From positions 186,001 to 250,000 of the forward strand of contig NZ_JANCLT010000001.1 in NCBI RefSeq assembly GCF_024294785.1: a DNA stretch of 64,000 nt. Reading direction: 5' to 3'. This DNA comes from Ectobacillus ponti (lineage in GTDB: Bacteria; Bacillota; Bacilli; Bacillales; Bacillaceae_G). The position numbers and the translations under genes were made by a program. How positions within the stretch are numbered: the stretch's first letter is position 1; each line of letters begins with the position of its first letter. Positions 25,316 to 33,730 of this stretch are shown piece after piece. Under the pieces are notes generated by a model, which saw only the letters and a program-made list of their open reading frames with translations, ran no database searches and had not been told where the DNA came from.

Positions 25316-26209
25316 TTATTGCAGAATTTTCTCCAGCACAAGCGGATCAAAGGTCTGCTGGCGCAGCATTTCAATCTCCAGCTTATATGGCGGCTTCTTG
25401 TTGTTTTTATCCTCGCCGACATACGGTGTCTCCAGGATTTTCGGCACATCCTTCAGCTGCGGATGATGTACGATGTAGTTCAGCACTTCAAAGCCGATTT
25501 TTCCAAAGCCCAGGTTTTCATGGCGGTCCTTGCGGGCGCCGCGCTCATTCTTGCTGTCATTGATATGCAGCACCTTCAGGCGGTCAATGCCAACAATCCG
25601 GTCGAACTGCTCGAGCACGCCATCAAAATCGTTCACAATATCATAGCCCGCATCATGGACGTGGCACGTGTCAAAGCAGACAGACAGCTTCTCATTATGG
25701 GTCACCCCGTCTATGATTTGTGCCAACTCCTCAAAGCTCCGGCCGCATTCTGTTCCCTTTCCGGCCATTGTTTCCAGCGCAATCTGCACCGTTTGGTCCG
25801 GAGTCAGCACTTCATTCAGCCCCTCGATGATTTTCGCAATGCCGGCTTCTGCGCCTGCTCCTACATGTGCTCCGGGATGCAGCACGATTTGCTTGGCCGC
25901 GCGCAAAGCCGACGTCCGCTCCATTTCCATACGCAGAAAGTCTACACCAAGCTGGAAGGTTTCCGGCTTTTCCGTGTTTCCGATATTAATAATATACGGA
26001 GCATGCACCACGATCTCCTCAATGCCGTTTTCATGCATATGCAGCAGGCCTGCTGCAATATTCAATTCTTCAATCGGCTTTCTCCGCGTGTTCTGCGGAG
26101 CGCCTGTATATACCATAAATGTCGTAGCGCCGTACGACACAGCTTCCTTGCTTGCCGCAAGCATCATTTCCTTGCCGCTCATGGAAACATGTGAGCCAAT
26201 CTTCAGCAT
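25316..26209 (-). CDS. nfo: Endonuclease IV (AP endonuclease)
   Basis: Base-excision repair enzyme cleaving at abasic sites. The 297-residue TIM barrel carries the zinc-ligand motifs [45 protein letters not shown] and LHINDSKN, all expected three-zinc site segments. ATG preceded by GGAGGGTGA. Downstream of cshB on the same strand. Confidence 0.96.
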   Translation of the reverse strand: MLKIGSHVSMSGKEMMLAASKEAVSYGATTFMVYTGAPQNTRRKPIEELNIAAGLLHMHENGIEEIVVHAPYIINIGNTEKPETFQLGVDFLRMEMERTSALRAAKQIVLHPGAHVGAGAEAGIAKIIEGLNEVLTPDQTVQIALETMAGKGTECGRSFEELAQIIDGVTHNEKLSVCFDTCHVHDAGYDIVNDFDGVLEQFDRIVGIDRLKVLHINDSKNERGARKDRHENLGFGKIGFEVLNYIVHHPQLKDVPKILETPYVGEDKNNKKPPYKLEIEMLRQQTFDPLVLEKILQ

Positions 26210-26245
26210 TCCTTAGTCACCCTCCTACCTGCTTATCACAAAACG

Positions 26246-26268
26246 AACAGGAGCGCAGCGCTCCTGTT
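26246..26268 (-). terminator. Stem-loop at the cshB stop
   Basis: AACAGGAGCG pairs with CGCTCCTGTT with almost no loop; followed on the minus strand by CGTTTT only, so a weak terminator that may let transcription into nfo. Confidence 0.5.
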
Positions 26269-27574
26269 ACTTCGTTTTGGGACGATATTTCTTCTTGATG
26301 GCTTCGCGCTGTTCAGACAGCTTCTTCTTATAGCCCGGCTTTACCTTGCCCGGCTTTTTCACAACCTTCTTTGCCATGACATCCAGGCTGTCTTCTTCCT
26401 TCTTGCGGTTCTTGCGGCGGTGGCGTTCGCCAAGCTCCACCCATTCCCCATTCTTCAAATCCACATGGCGGAACGTAATGTTTCGTTTTTCCAAACGATT
26501 CAATGCATCCTCATCCGATGCTTCATAGATCGTAATAGCCGTTCCGGATTGTCCGGCACGCGCTGTACGGCCGACACGGTGCACATAGAAATCCAAATCA
26601 TCCGGCAGCTCATAATTGATGACATGGCTAACCCCTTCAATATCAATGCCGCGTGCAGCCAAGTCCGTTGCCACAATGTATTGATACTCCAGGTCATGAA
26701 TTTGCTTCATCATCTTCTTGCGTTCACGCGGCGTCAGGTCGCCATGGACACGGCCGACACGGATGCCCCGTTCTGCCAGGCCTTCCGCCACTTCCTCCGC
26801 CCGTTTCTTGGTGTTTGTGAATACAATGGCCAAGTACGGCTGATATTGAAGCAGAATGTTCTTCAACAATTCCAGCTTGTTGCGATGGCGAAGCGGAATC
26901 AGATTATGCTCCAGATTTTCTGCTGCACCCTGATTCGTATTTACCTGTACGTACTCAGGATTCTCCATGTATTTCTTCAGAAATGGCTTCAGCTTTTCCG
27001 GAATCGTGGCGGAGAACACCAGCATTTGCAGATTCTTCGGCATGCGGGCGGCAATTTTGTCCACATCTGCAATAAATCCCATATCCAGCATGGTATCAGC
27101 TTCATCCACAACGAGCACGGCGGCCGTGTGCACGAAAAGTGCCTGTGCTTCCACCAGGTCATGAATCCGCCCTGGCGTCCCCACCACAACGTGAGGCTGC
27201 TTCTTCAGCTTATCAATGGAACGCTGCTTGTCCGTTCCGCCCACAAAGCAACGTGCTGTAATTTGCTGATCCGGTTCACAGAACTTAGTCAGCTTCACCA
27301 CTTCCTGGTAAATCTGCTGGGCCAATTCCCGTGTCGGTGCGGTAATCACAATCTGCACCTCTTCACGTTCCGCCTGGATAGCGTTCAGTGTCGGCAGCAG
27401 ATAAGCGTGTGTTTTACCAGACCCTGTTTGAGATTGTCCAATTACGCTTGCTCCCCGCTTCACGATTGGGAAAATCTTTGTCTGAATCTCCGTTGGCTCC
27501 TGAAAGCCAAGCTCTTGCACGGCGTCTATTAAAAATGGTCGAAATGCAAATTTTGTAAATGCGGCAATTGCCAT
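26267..27574 (-). CDS. cshB: DEAD-box RNA helicase CshB
   Basis: ATP-dependent RNA helicase linked to cold growth and RNA handling. The 435-residue protein shows Q-motif FQEPTEIQTKIFP, motif I SQTGSGKT, II DEAD, III SAT, and VI HRVGRTARAG. The C-terminus is a lysine-rich RNA-binding tail (KKVVKKPGKVKPGYKKK). I use the ATG of MAIAAFTKF, 8 nt after AAGAAGG; a GTG three codons earlier overlaps that spacing. Position between nfo and yqfQ is that of yqfR (cshB). Confidence 0.93.
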   Translation of the reverse strand: MAIAAFTKFAFRPFLIDAVQELGFQEPTEIQTKIFPIVKRGASVIGQSQTGSGKTHAYLLPTLNAIQAEREEVQIVITAPTRELAQQIYQEVVKLTKFCEPDQQITARCFVGGTDKQRSIDKLKKQPHVVVGTPGRIHDLVEAQALFVHTAAVLVVDEADTMLDMGFIADVDKIAARMPKNLQMLVFSATIPEKLKPFLKKYMENPEYVQVNTNQGAAENLEHNLIPLRHRNKLELLKNILLQYQPYLAIVFTNTKKRAEEVAEGLAERGIRVGRVHGDLTPRERKKMMKQIHDLEYQYIVATDLAARGIDIEGVSHVINYELPDDLDFYVHRVGRTARAGQSGTAITIYEASDEDALNRLEKRNITFRHVDLKNGEWVELGERHRRKNRKKEEDSLDVMAKKVVKKPGKVKPGYKKKLSEQREAIKKKYRPKTK

Positions 27575-27651
27575 TTGTTTCACCTTCTTCTTTCATTTTG
27601 TCAGCGAGAGGGCTTCGCGGACAATTGCTTCTTTTTTCCGGCTAAATTTAC

Positions 27652-27660
27652 ATTATAGCA
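27652..27660 (-). promoter_or_regulatory. Extended -10 promoter of cshB
   Basis: TGCTATAAT on the minus strand, a consensus TGnTATAAT; no good -35. It would give a leader of about 70 nt. Confidence 0.5.
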
Positions 27661-27729
27661 AGTCTCATAAGCAATATCCATCTTTAGTTTAGGTTTCGTG
27701 TGAAAAAACTAACCACTTTTCGTTTTCTG

Positions 27730-27738
27730 CATATGTTA
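27730..27738 (+). promoter_or_regulatory. Possible SigK -10 element of yqfQ
   Basis: CATATGTTA fits the late mother-cell sigma-K -10 consensus CATAnnnTA exactly, and an AACC lies 15 bp upstream where the -35 AC is expected. The yqfQ ATG is 32 bp downstream. Confidence 0.4.
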
Positions 27739-27769
27739 GGGTATACACCCAATGAAAGGAGGGCTCGCT

Positions 27770-28645
27770 ATGCTTCAACAAGCTCCTTACCAACAAGCAT
27801 ACACACCCTACCCCCGCCCTTATTCAAATGCACCGGGTTTGCAGATGATGCCCATGCAGCGGATGGGTCCAATGCAGCAAATGAATCCGTCACAACAGAT
27901 GAGTCCGATGCAGCAGTTGAATCCATCACAACAGATGAGTCCGATGCAACAAATGAATCCATCACAACAGATGAGTCCGATGCAGCAAATGAATCCAATG
28001 CAGTACATGCCGCAGCAGTCCATGATGATGCCGGCGCCGCAGCAAAAGAAGGGGCTGCTTGCCAAGCTGTTCGGCCGCAAAGATGAACCGCAGCAAATGA
28101 TGCCGCAACGCTCCTATATGATGCCGCAGCAGGGCGGCTCACAGCCGTTTATGGCTTCTATGCAGCCCGGGGCACAGTACATGCCGGCGCGCTCCGATTC
28201 CCAGCAGTCCTTTATGCCATCGCAAACGGTCATGCAGCGCGGAGGTGAAGCAGCAGTCCGCATGATCAATCCGCAGGCAGCCACCCAAGCGGCGGCGGGC
28301 ACGGCAGCGCGTTCCACAGGCGGCATTGGCAGCTTCTTCTCCAATGTCCTTTCCAACCCATCGGCGATACTTGGAAACGTGGAAAAAGTCGTTGGGGTTG
28401 CACAGAAGGTTGGTCCCGTCGTACAGCAATATGGCCCGCTCGTCCGCAGCTTCCCAAGCATCTGGAAAATTTTAAACAGCTCTTCCGACAAAGCAGAAGC
28501 AACAACAGAAGACAACACAAAGGCCACGGACAAGAAGACCAATAAGACGTCCAAGCAGAAGCAACCTGTTCAGGAAGCACTGGAAACTTCAGAGCCAGCA
28601 CCAGATCAGAAGCTGAAGACACCGGCACCGAAGCTGTACGTGTAG
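27770..28645 (+). CDS. yqfQ: Met/Gln/Pro-rich repeat protein, VrrA/YqfQ-like
   Basis: A 291-residue low-complexity protein. Residues about 20-100 are Met-Gln-Pro rich and contain a 12-residue repeat (MQQMNPSQQMSP) encoded by 36-bp units. A conserved middle block (GGIGSFFSNVLSNPSAILGNVEKVVGVAQKVG, then GPLVRSFPSIWKIL) resembles B. subtilis YqfQ and the B. anthracis VrrA region; the C-terminus is Lys/Thr/Glu rich. Start set by AAAGGAGGG. Position between cshB and ispH agrees. YqfQ-type proteins are thought to be spore-coat related; the SigK-like element upstream fits, but this is inference. Confidence 0.8.
   Translation: MLQQAPYQQAYTPYPRPYSNAPGLQMMPMQRMGPMQQMNPSQQMSPMQQLNPSQQMSPMQQMNPSQQMSPMQQMNPMQYMPQQSMMMPAPQQKKGLLAKLFGRKDEPQQMMPQRSYMMPQQGGSQPFMASMQPGAQYMPARSDSQQSFMPSQTVMQRGGEAAVRMINPQAATQAAAGTAARSTGGIGSFFSNVLSNPSAILGNVEKVVGVAQKVGPVVQQYGPLVRSFPSIWKILNSSSDKAEATTEDNTKATDKKTNKTSKQKQPVQEALETSEPAPDQKLKTPAPKLYV
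27872..27997 (+). repeat. 36-bp coding tandem repeat (3.5 copies) in yqfQ
   Basis: Three full 36-bp units (27872-27907, 27908-27943, 27944-27979) and an 18-bp half unit. Units differ at only a few, mostly synonymous, positions, so they are probably recent or homogenised. Each codes for M-Q-Q-M/L-N-P-S-Q-Q-M-S-P. In the vrrA locus of B. anthracis a shorter repeat varies between strains. Confidence 0.9.
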
Positions 28646-28654
28646 CTTTATACT

Positions 28655-28683
28655 TTGTCAACTGTCCCTCCCTCCTTTATAAT
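28655..28683 (+). promoter_or_regulatory. SigA promoter of ispH
   Basis: TTGTCA, 17-bp spacer, TATAAT; 59 bp before the ispH ATG and 10 bp after the yqfQ stop. Confidence 0.75.
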
Positions 28684-28741
28684 TGAAGTGATGCATGAAG
28701 GAGACACTAAAACAATTCCTTGCTATAAAGGAGAGGACATA

Positions 28742-29683
28742 ATGGAAGTTGTAAAGATTGCACCGCGCGGATATTGCTATGGCGTAGTAGATGCAATGGT
28801 GATTGCACGCAATGCTGCACTGGATCCGACTTTGCCGCGCCCGATTTATATACTTGGCATGATTGTGCACAACAAGCATGTAACCGACGCTTTTGAAGAA
28901 GAAGGCATCATTACACTGGACGGACCGAACCGCCTCGACATTCTGGATCAGATTGAGTCCGGCACTGTCATTTTCACTGCACACGGTGTATCGCCGGAGG
29001 TAAAACGCCGGGCGAAGGAAAAAGGGCTGACGACAATTGATGCAACCTGTCCGGATGTAACAAAGACGCACGACCTCATCCGCGAAAAGCAGGCTGAGGG
29101 CTACCATATTATGTATATCGGCAAGAAAGGCCACCCGGAGCCGGAGGGTGCAATCGGCATTGCACCTGAAATCGTCCATCTGGTTGAAAAGACTTCGGAC
29201 CTTGATGGCCTGCACATCCCGACAGACAAAATCTTGGTGACAAATCAAACCACAATGAGCCAATGGGATGTACAGCATATTATGGAGCATATCCAAAAGC
29301 TGTATCCAACTGCTGAATTCCATAAGGAAATTTGCCTCGCTACGCAGGTGCGGCAGGAAGCTGTCGCCGGGCAGGCCGGGGAAGCTGACCTTACGATTGT
29401 GGTTGGCGATCCAAAAAGCAACAACTCCAACCGTCTGGCCCAAGTCTCTGCGGAAATTGCCGGCACAAAGGCATACCGTGTTTCGGATGTGAGCGAAATC
29501 CAGCTGGAATGGCTGCAGGGTGTGAATCGGGTTGCCGTAACAGCCGGCGCTTCCACGCCAACGCCAATTACAAAAGAGGTCATTGCATTCCTGGAGCAAT
29601 ATGATCCAAATAACCCGGCAACATGGGAGCGTGAGCGGAAGGTGCCATTGCACAAAATTCTGCCGAAGGTAAAAATCAAATAA
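28742..29683 (+). CDS. ispH: 4-hydroxy-3-methylbut-2-enyl diphosphate reductase
   Basis: Last enzyme of the MEP pathway, giving IPP and DMAPP. The 313-residue iron-sulfur protein has the cluster cysteines in APRGYCYGV (Cys12 region), [11 protein letters not shown] and [11 protein letters not shown], and the active-site motifs GHPEPEG and NSNRL. The frame is open 29 codons upstream, but AAAGGAGAGG and the family N-terminus [15 protein letters not shown] fix the start. Confidence 0.97.
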   Translation: MEVVKIAPRGYCYGVVDAMVIARNAALDPTLPRPIYILGMIVHNKHVTDAFEEEGIITLDGPNRLDILDQIESGTVIFTAHGVSPEVKRRAKEKGLTTIDATCPDVTKTHDLIREKQAEGYHIMYIGKKGHPEPEGAIGIAPEIVHLVEKTSDLDGLHIPTDKILVTNQTTMSQWDVQHIMEHIQKLYPTAEFHKEICLATQVRQEAVAGQAGEADLTIVVGDPKSNNSNRLAQVSAEIAGTKAYRVSDVSEIQLEWLQGVNRVAVTAGASTPTPITKEVIAFLEQYDPNNPATWERERKVPLHKILPKVKIK

Positions 29684-29717
29684 AGCGGAGGAGCTGCTGC
29701 TCTTCCGCTTTTTTTAC
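29682..29717 (+). terminator. Terminator after ispH
   Basis: AAGCGGAGGAGC pairs with GCTCTTCCGCTT, followed by seven T residues. Confidence 0.88.
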
Positions 29718-29725
29718 AAACTATT

Positions 29726-30847
29726 TTATTGGAATGTAAACGGATCTGTGTGTATGGCAGATGCATGAATGGTTACCTTAAGCTTCTTTTCCTCAGCTTT
29801 TTGCTGCAGCTGTCTTTGCACCCCTGCCTTCATTACCTTTTCTACGTTATGGCCGGGGTCGACCATATGCAGGCCAAGCGCTTCTGCTTCCTGCGCCACA
29901 TGGTAGTACACATCCCCCGTCACATACACATCCGCGCCCCGGAAGCTCGCCTGTTTGACATATTTATTGCCATCCCCGCCGACTACCGCAACCTTGCGCA
30001 CCGTATCACCCAAATTCCCGACAACCCTGACGCCTTTTACATCCAGCGTCCGCTTCACATGCTCAGCAAATTCCTGCAGGGTCATCTCACGCGGCAGGCG
30101 CCCGATTCGTCCGAGCCCCCACACCCTCCCTTGGTTCTCCACCGGATAGATGTCGTATGCCGCCTCTTCGTACGGATGGGCTTTCAGCATGGCCTTCACC
30201 ACACTGCGCTGCAGCGATGCAGGAATCATCGTCTCCAGGCGGACCTCTTCGACCCGCTCCAGACGCCCCGTCTCTCCAATATAAGGGTCGGTGCCCTCCA
30301 GCGGCAAAAAGCTCCCTGTTCCTGCACTGGTGAACGAACAATGGCTGTAGTTCCCGATATGGCCGGCTCCGCTGCGTCCAAGCGCCTCCCGCACAGCGTC
30401 TGCATGGGACACAGGCACAAACACCACCAGCTTCTTCAGCTTCTCCTCATAGGTCGGCAGCAGCACCTCAGTGTTCTGCAGACCAAGCGCATCTGCCAGC
30501 AAATCATTCACGCCGCCCTCGGCAATATCCACATTTGTATGCGCAGCGTAAACGGCAATGTCATGCTTGATGCAAAGCTCAATCATGCGGCCGTATGCTG
30601 TGTCTGTATGCAGCTTTTTAATTGGGTGATAAATTGGCGGATGATGGGCAATGATCAAGCCGGCACCTAACGCGATTGCCTCCTGCACCACCTCTTCGTT
30701 CACATCCAATGTTACGAGCACATGAGAAACCGGCTTATGCAAAGAGCCGATTTGCAATCCAATCGGGTCATTCTCAAAAGCCAGATGCTTGGGATACATC
30801 GCTTCGAAGAGAGAAATCAGTTCGTGCCCATTTGGCGTTTTGCTCAT
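29726..30847 (-). CDS. yqfO: Nif3-like dinuclear metal centre protein (YqfO)
   Basis: A 373-residue Nif3/DUF34 protein with a PII-like domain inserted in the middle (about 130-235), the layout of YqfO03/CutA-like homologues. Metal ligands are in IIAHHPPIYHPI, VYAAHTNVDIAEGG and the C-terminal VDPGHNVEK. It overlaps trmK by 4 bp. The family has been proposed to act in metal handling or GTP cyclohydrolase-type reactions; the true role is open. Confidence 0.93.
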   Translation of the reverse strand: MSKTPNGHELISLFEAMYPKHLAFENDPIGLQIGSLHKPVSHVLVTLDVNEEVVQEAIALGAGLIIAHHPPIYHPIKKLHTDTAYGRMIELCIKHDIAVYAAHTNVDIAEGGVNDLLADALGLQNTEVLLPTYEEKLKKLVVFVPVSHADAVREALGRSGAGHIGNYSHCSFTSAGTGSFLPLEGTDPYIGETGRLERVEEVRLETMIPASLQRSVVKAMLKAHPYEEAAYDIYPVENQGRVWGLGRIGRLPREMTLQEFAEHVKRTLDVKGVRVVGNLGDTVRKVAVVGGDGNKYVKQASFRGADVYVTGDVYYHVAQEAEALGLHMVDPGHNVEKVMKAGVQRQLQQKAEEKKLKVTIHASAIHTDPFTFQ

Positions 30848-31551
30848 GCCAAGACCTCCTCCATCATTGCAATTTTGGCTGCCACCTCTTGCCGTTTCTG
30901 CAGAGTTTCCTCTGTATCAGCCGCCTGCTGCAGCTGCTGTTGAATCCGCTTCATGTTCTGCAGCTCATGCCGCCACTTTTCCGCAAACACTTCACTTTTC
31001 TCTGCAAGCAAAAACGGGCCAAATAAAATCCCGTGCTCCCTCCGGCTGCGGTACGGCGCTTCGCTGTCTCCGCGCTCCGCCACCAGAATCTCATAGATTT
31101 TCCCGTCTTCCTTCATCATTTCCTCTGCCTGCAGCTCCCAGCCGTTCGCAATGAGCCACTCCCGGATGTTATGCGCGCCAATATTCGGCTGCAGCACAAG
31201 CCTCGTAACTCCGGCCAGCTTATCCTTGCCGCGCTCCAGGATGTCCCGGATCAGAGCCCCCCCCATGCCGCAAATGGTAATAACATCAGCTTCTCCTGGG
31301 GACATCACTGCCAAGCCGTCTCCTTTGCGCACAGCAATATGCTCCCCCAGACCGTATTCGGCTACTGTCGATTTCGCCGATTGAAACGGACCCTCTACAA
31401 CCTCGCCGGCAATTGCGCCCGCAATCAGTCCCTTTTGCCACGCATAGCACGGCAAGTACGCATGATCAGATCCAATATCGGCGAGCACCCCTCCCTTTGT
31501 AATATATCCTGCGACTGTTTCCAGACGCTTAGAAAGCTTGACTTCATTCAT
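30844..31551 (-). CDS. trmK: tRNA (adenine22-N1)-methyltransferase TrmK
   Basis: SAM-dependent methyltransferase of tRNA A22, 235 residues. The N-terminal Rossmann part shows GGVLADIGSDHAYLP (SAM loop) and TICGMGGALIRDIL; the C-terminal 70 residues are a coiled-coil helical pair (KWRHELQNMKRIQQQLQQ). Start chosen at MNEVKLSKRLETVA, with AAAGGAG upstream; the frame extends 30 codons further without support. Confidence 0.93.
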   Translation of the reverse strand: MNEVKLSKRLETVAGYITKGGVLADIGSDHAYLPCYAWQKGLIAGAIAGEVVEGPFQSAKSTVAEYGLGEHIAVRKGDGLAVMSPGEADVITICGMGGALIRDILERGKDKLAGVTRLVLQPNIGAHNIREWLIANGWELQAEEMMKEDGKIYEILVAERGDSEAPYRSRREHGILFGPFLLAEKSEVFAEKWRHELQNMKRIQQQLQQAADTEETLQKRQEVAAKIAMMEEVLA

Positions 31552-31648
31552 GTAGTATGTACTCCTTTGCAATTCACTGCCTCTGCCTGCCGGCACAGTT
31601 CCACTGTCTCCTATGATAAGAATTTCCCGCCACACTTGCAAGTCTATA

Positions 31649-31712
31649 GAAAAGCGCAGCCAGCTTGTTCAGCCCACAGAGGGGAGGTTCTGGCCGCTAA
31701 CAGGCCCTTATC
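31649..31712. repeat. Intergenic hairpin repeat, 5' half copy (locus 1)
   Basis: Starts GAAAAGCG and contains GGGAGGTTCTGGCCGC, a 16-mer shared exactly with copies at 43357 and 43604. Only the left half of the full unit is present. Lies between trmK and cccA. Confidence 0.65.
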
Positions 31713-31718
31713 CCAAAC

Positions 31719-31749
31719 AAAAAAAGCCCTTTGCCACAGCAAAGGACTT
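31719..31749 (-). terminator. Terminator after cccA
   Basis: AAGTCCTTTGC pairs with GCAAAGGGCTT around TGTG, then a T run on the minus strand. Confidence 0.85.
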
Positions 31750-31754
31750 TCCCC

Positions 31755-32117
31755 TTATTTCTTCTTAGACAGCCAGTCTGCAACCTTTGTGGCTTGGTCT
31801 GCTGGAAGCAGGCCCGCCGGCATGTTGCCCCGGCCCTTTAGAATCACGTTTTGAATGTCATCTTTGGACAGCTTTGCGCCAACCTTTTGCAGGTTTGGAC
31901 CGACAGCGCCCTGCAGCTGATCACCGTGACAGCTTGTGCAGTTTTGCTTCACGATATCCTCAGGCTTTGCATTTGCTGTTTGCTTGGCGGTTCCGCCATT
32001 TTTTTGTGCCTCAGCCAGCTCTTTCCCCTTATTCAGTCCTTGGAATGAGAACAAGAACATTAAGCCAATTCCGAGCACCGCAATCAATGCAAATGGAATC
32101 AATGGGTTGCGTTTCAT
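31755..32117 (-). CDS. cccA: Membrane-anchored cytochrome c-550
   Basis: A 120-residue small c-type cytochrome of the respiratory chain. One N-terminal membrane anchor (about 6-26), a Lys/Ala-rich linker, then a haem domain with the CTSCHG attachment motif and a Met axial ligand in [11 protein letters not shown] preceded by GGGGGAGAAG. Follows sigA as in B. subtilis, where it is cccA. Confidence 0.94.
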   Translation of the reverse strand: MKRNPLIPFALIAVLGIGLMFLFSFQGLNKGKELAEAQKNGGTAKQTANAKPEDIVKQNCTSCHGDQLQGAVGPNLQKVGAKLSKDDIQNVILKGRGNMPAGLLPADQATKVADWLSKKK

Positions 32118-32504
32118 TTCTCTTCTCCCCCTCTATGTACCCCTTATCAAACATATTGTATATGAACAGTTCTATTGTACTTGAAAACGCTCTATCCGAA
32201 AAGTATAAACTATGCAAGAAAACGAAAATATTCTATAAATTTCAAATTATTTTCGCAGACAACCAAGTCTGAACACCTTTTTTGCATAAAGATTAAAGGT
32301 TTGTCGTTCATTTTCCGGCAAATGTCCTACTAAATATACATATTCCCACACCTCATTCACCAGCTTTCTGTAAAGTCGACACGAAATTGCACGAAAAATA
32401 TAAAAATGAGCATTTGCAAATCAATAGACAATTCTGTAAAATAAATTACAAGAATTGTAATTGCAGTACACCTTTATTTTCAAGAAAATTCATGCATTTC
32501 CATA
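32118..32504. other. AT-rich non-coding region between sigA and cccA
   Basis: About 390 bp with markedly lower GC than the flanking genes and no credible gene on either strand. Contains the presumed cccA promoter (a TACAAT at 32174-32179 on the minus strand without a good -35) and a half-matching cre-like TGAAAACGCTCTAT at 32182-32195. Nothing else recognised. Confidence 0.6.
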
Positions 32505-32540
32505 CAAAAAAAAGTTTACCTCATGAGAATGAAGTAAACT
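32505..32540 (-). terminator. Terminator after sigA
   Basis: AGTTTAC pairs with GTAAACT around a 14-nt loop, then eight T residues on the minus strand. Confidence 0.85.
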
Positions 32541-32552
32541 GTAAGGTCAGGG

Positions 32553-33671
32553 TTATTCCAAGAAATCCTTTAAACGCTTGCTTCGGCTTGGGTGCCGCAG
32601 CTTGCGCAGTGCTTTCGCTTCAATTTGGCGAATTCGTTCTCTCGTGACACCAAACACCTTGCCAACCTCTTCCAATGTGCGTGTCCGTCCATCATCCAGG
32701 CCAAAACGCAAGCGAAGGACATTTTCTTCACGGTCAGTCAGTGTATCCAATACGTCTTCCAGCTGTTCCTTTAAGAGTTCATATGCAGCATGGTCTGCTG
32801 GAGATGTTGCTTCTTGGTCCTCAATGAAATCACCGAGATGAGAGTCATCCTCTTCCCCGATCGGCGTCTCTAATGAAACCGGCTCCTGGGCAATCTTCAG
32901 GATTTCACGAACCTTTTCGGGAGCAAGATCCATCTCTTCTCCGATTTCTTCAGGCGAAGGCTCACGTCCCAAGTCCTGCAGCAGCTGGCGCTGCACACGA
33001 ATCAGTTTATTAATGGTCTCGACCATATGGACCGGAATACGGATCGTTCTTGCCTGGTCGGCAATTGCGCGTGTGATCGCTTGGCGGATCCACCATGTCG
33101 CGTACGTACTGAACTTAAAACCTTTGCGGTAATCGAACTTTTCAACCGCTTTAATAAGACCCATGTTCCCTTCCTGAATCAAATCCAGGAACAGCATGCC
33201 GCGGCCTACATAACGCTTGGCAATGCTGACTACGAGGCGCAGGTTCGCTTCCGCCAGCCGGCGTTTTGCATCCTCGTCGCCCTGCTCAATCCGGTTGGCA
33301 AGTGAGATTTCTTCTTCTGCGGAAAGCAGGTCGACACGGCCGATTTCTTTTAAATACATCCGGACAGGGTCATTGATTTTAACGCCAGGAGGCACACTCA
33401 AATCATTTAAGTCGAACTCTTCTTCTTTCTCAAGCTGGCGGACATTTGGATCTTCGTCCGCATCACCGATGAGTTCAATGCCTTGCTCGCCAAGGTACTC
33501 ATAATATTCATCCATTTGTTCGGATTCAATATCAAAGCCACTCATACGCTCGGCAATTTCCTCATATGTGAGAACACCGCGCTTTTTGCCAAGCTCTGTG
33601 AGCTGTTCCTTTACTTGCTCAAATGTAACATCTGTTTCAACTTCTTTAGAACGAGCTGATTTTTCAGCCAT
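32553..33671 (-). CDS. sigA: Primary RNA polymerase sigma factor SigA
   Basis: Housekeeping sigma factor, 372 residues. Region 1.1 acidic N-terminus, region 1.2 ([22 protein letters not shown]), region 2 ([20 protein letters not shown], followed by [16 protein letters not shown]), region 3, and region 4 HTH ([20 protein letters not shown]) ending [11 protein letters not shown] after GGAGGGG. Part of the dnaG-sigA macromolecular synthesis operon. Confidence 0.98.
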   Translation of the reverse strand: MAEKSARSKEVETDVTFEQVKEQLTELGKKRGVLTYEEIAERMSGFDIESEQMDEYYEYLGEQGIELIGDADEDPNVRQLEKEEEFDLNDLSVPPGVKINDPVRMYLKEIGRVDLLSAEEEISLANRIEQGDEDAKRRLAEANLRLVVSIAKRYVGRGMLFLDLIQEGNMGLIKAVEKFDYRKGFKFSTYATWWIRQAITRAIADQARTIRIPVHMVETINKLIRVQRQLLQDLGREPSPEEIGEEMDLAPEKVREILKIAQEPVSLETPIGEEDDSHLGDFIEDQEATSPADHAAYELLKEQLEDVLDTLTDREENVLRLRFGLDDGRTRTLEEVGKVFGVTRERIRQIEAKALRKLRHPSRSKRLKDFLE

Positions 33672-33730
33672 TTGTTCCCCTCCTTACGCGAAATACAATC
33701 AATCATTATAGTCGATTTTTATGAAAAAGG

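Noticed and set aside
27872-27997. Regular 36-bp repeats suggesting CRISPR
   Set aside because: Units abut with no unique spacers and are in frame within a gene.
27768-28142. Asp/Ser/Val-rich repetitive frames overlapping yqfQ in other frames and on the minus strand
   Set aside because: They are frame-shifted readings of the yqfQ repeat.
32182-32195. cre-like TGAAAACGCTCTAT upstream of cccA
   Set aside because: One perfect half-site, three mismatches in the other half; too weak to list as a site.
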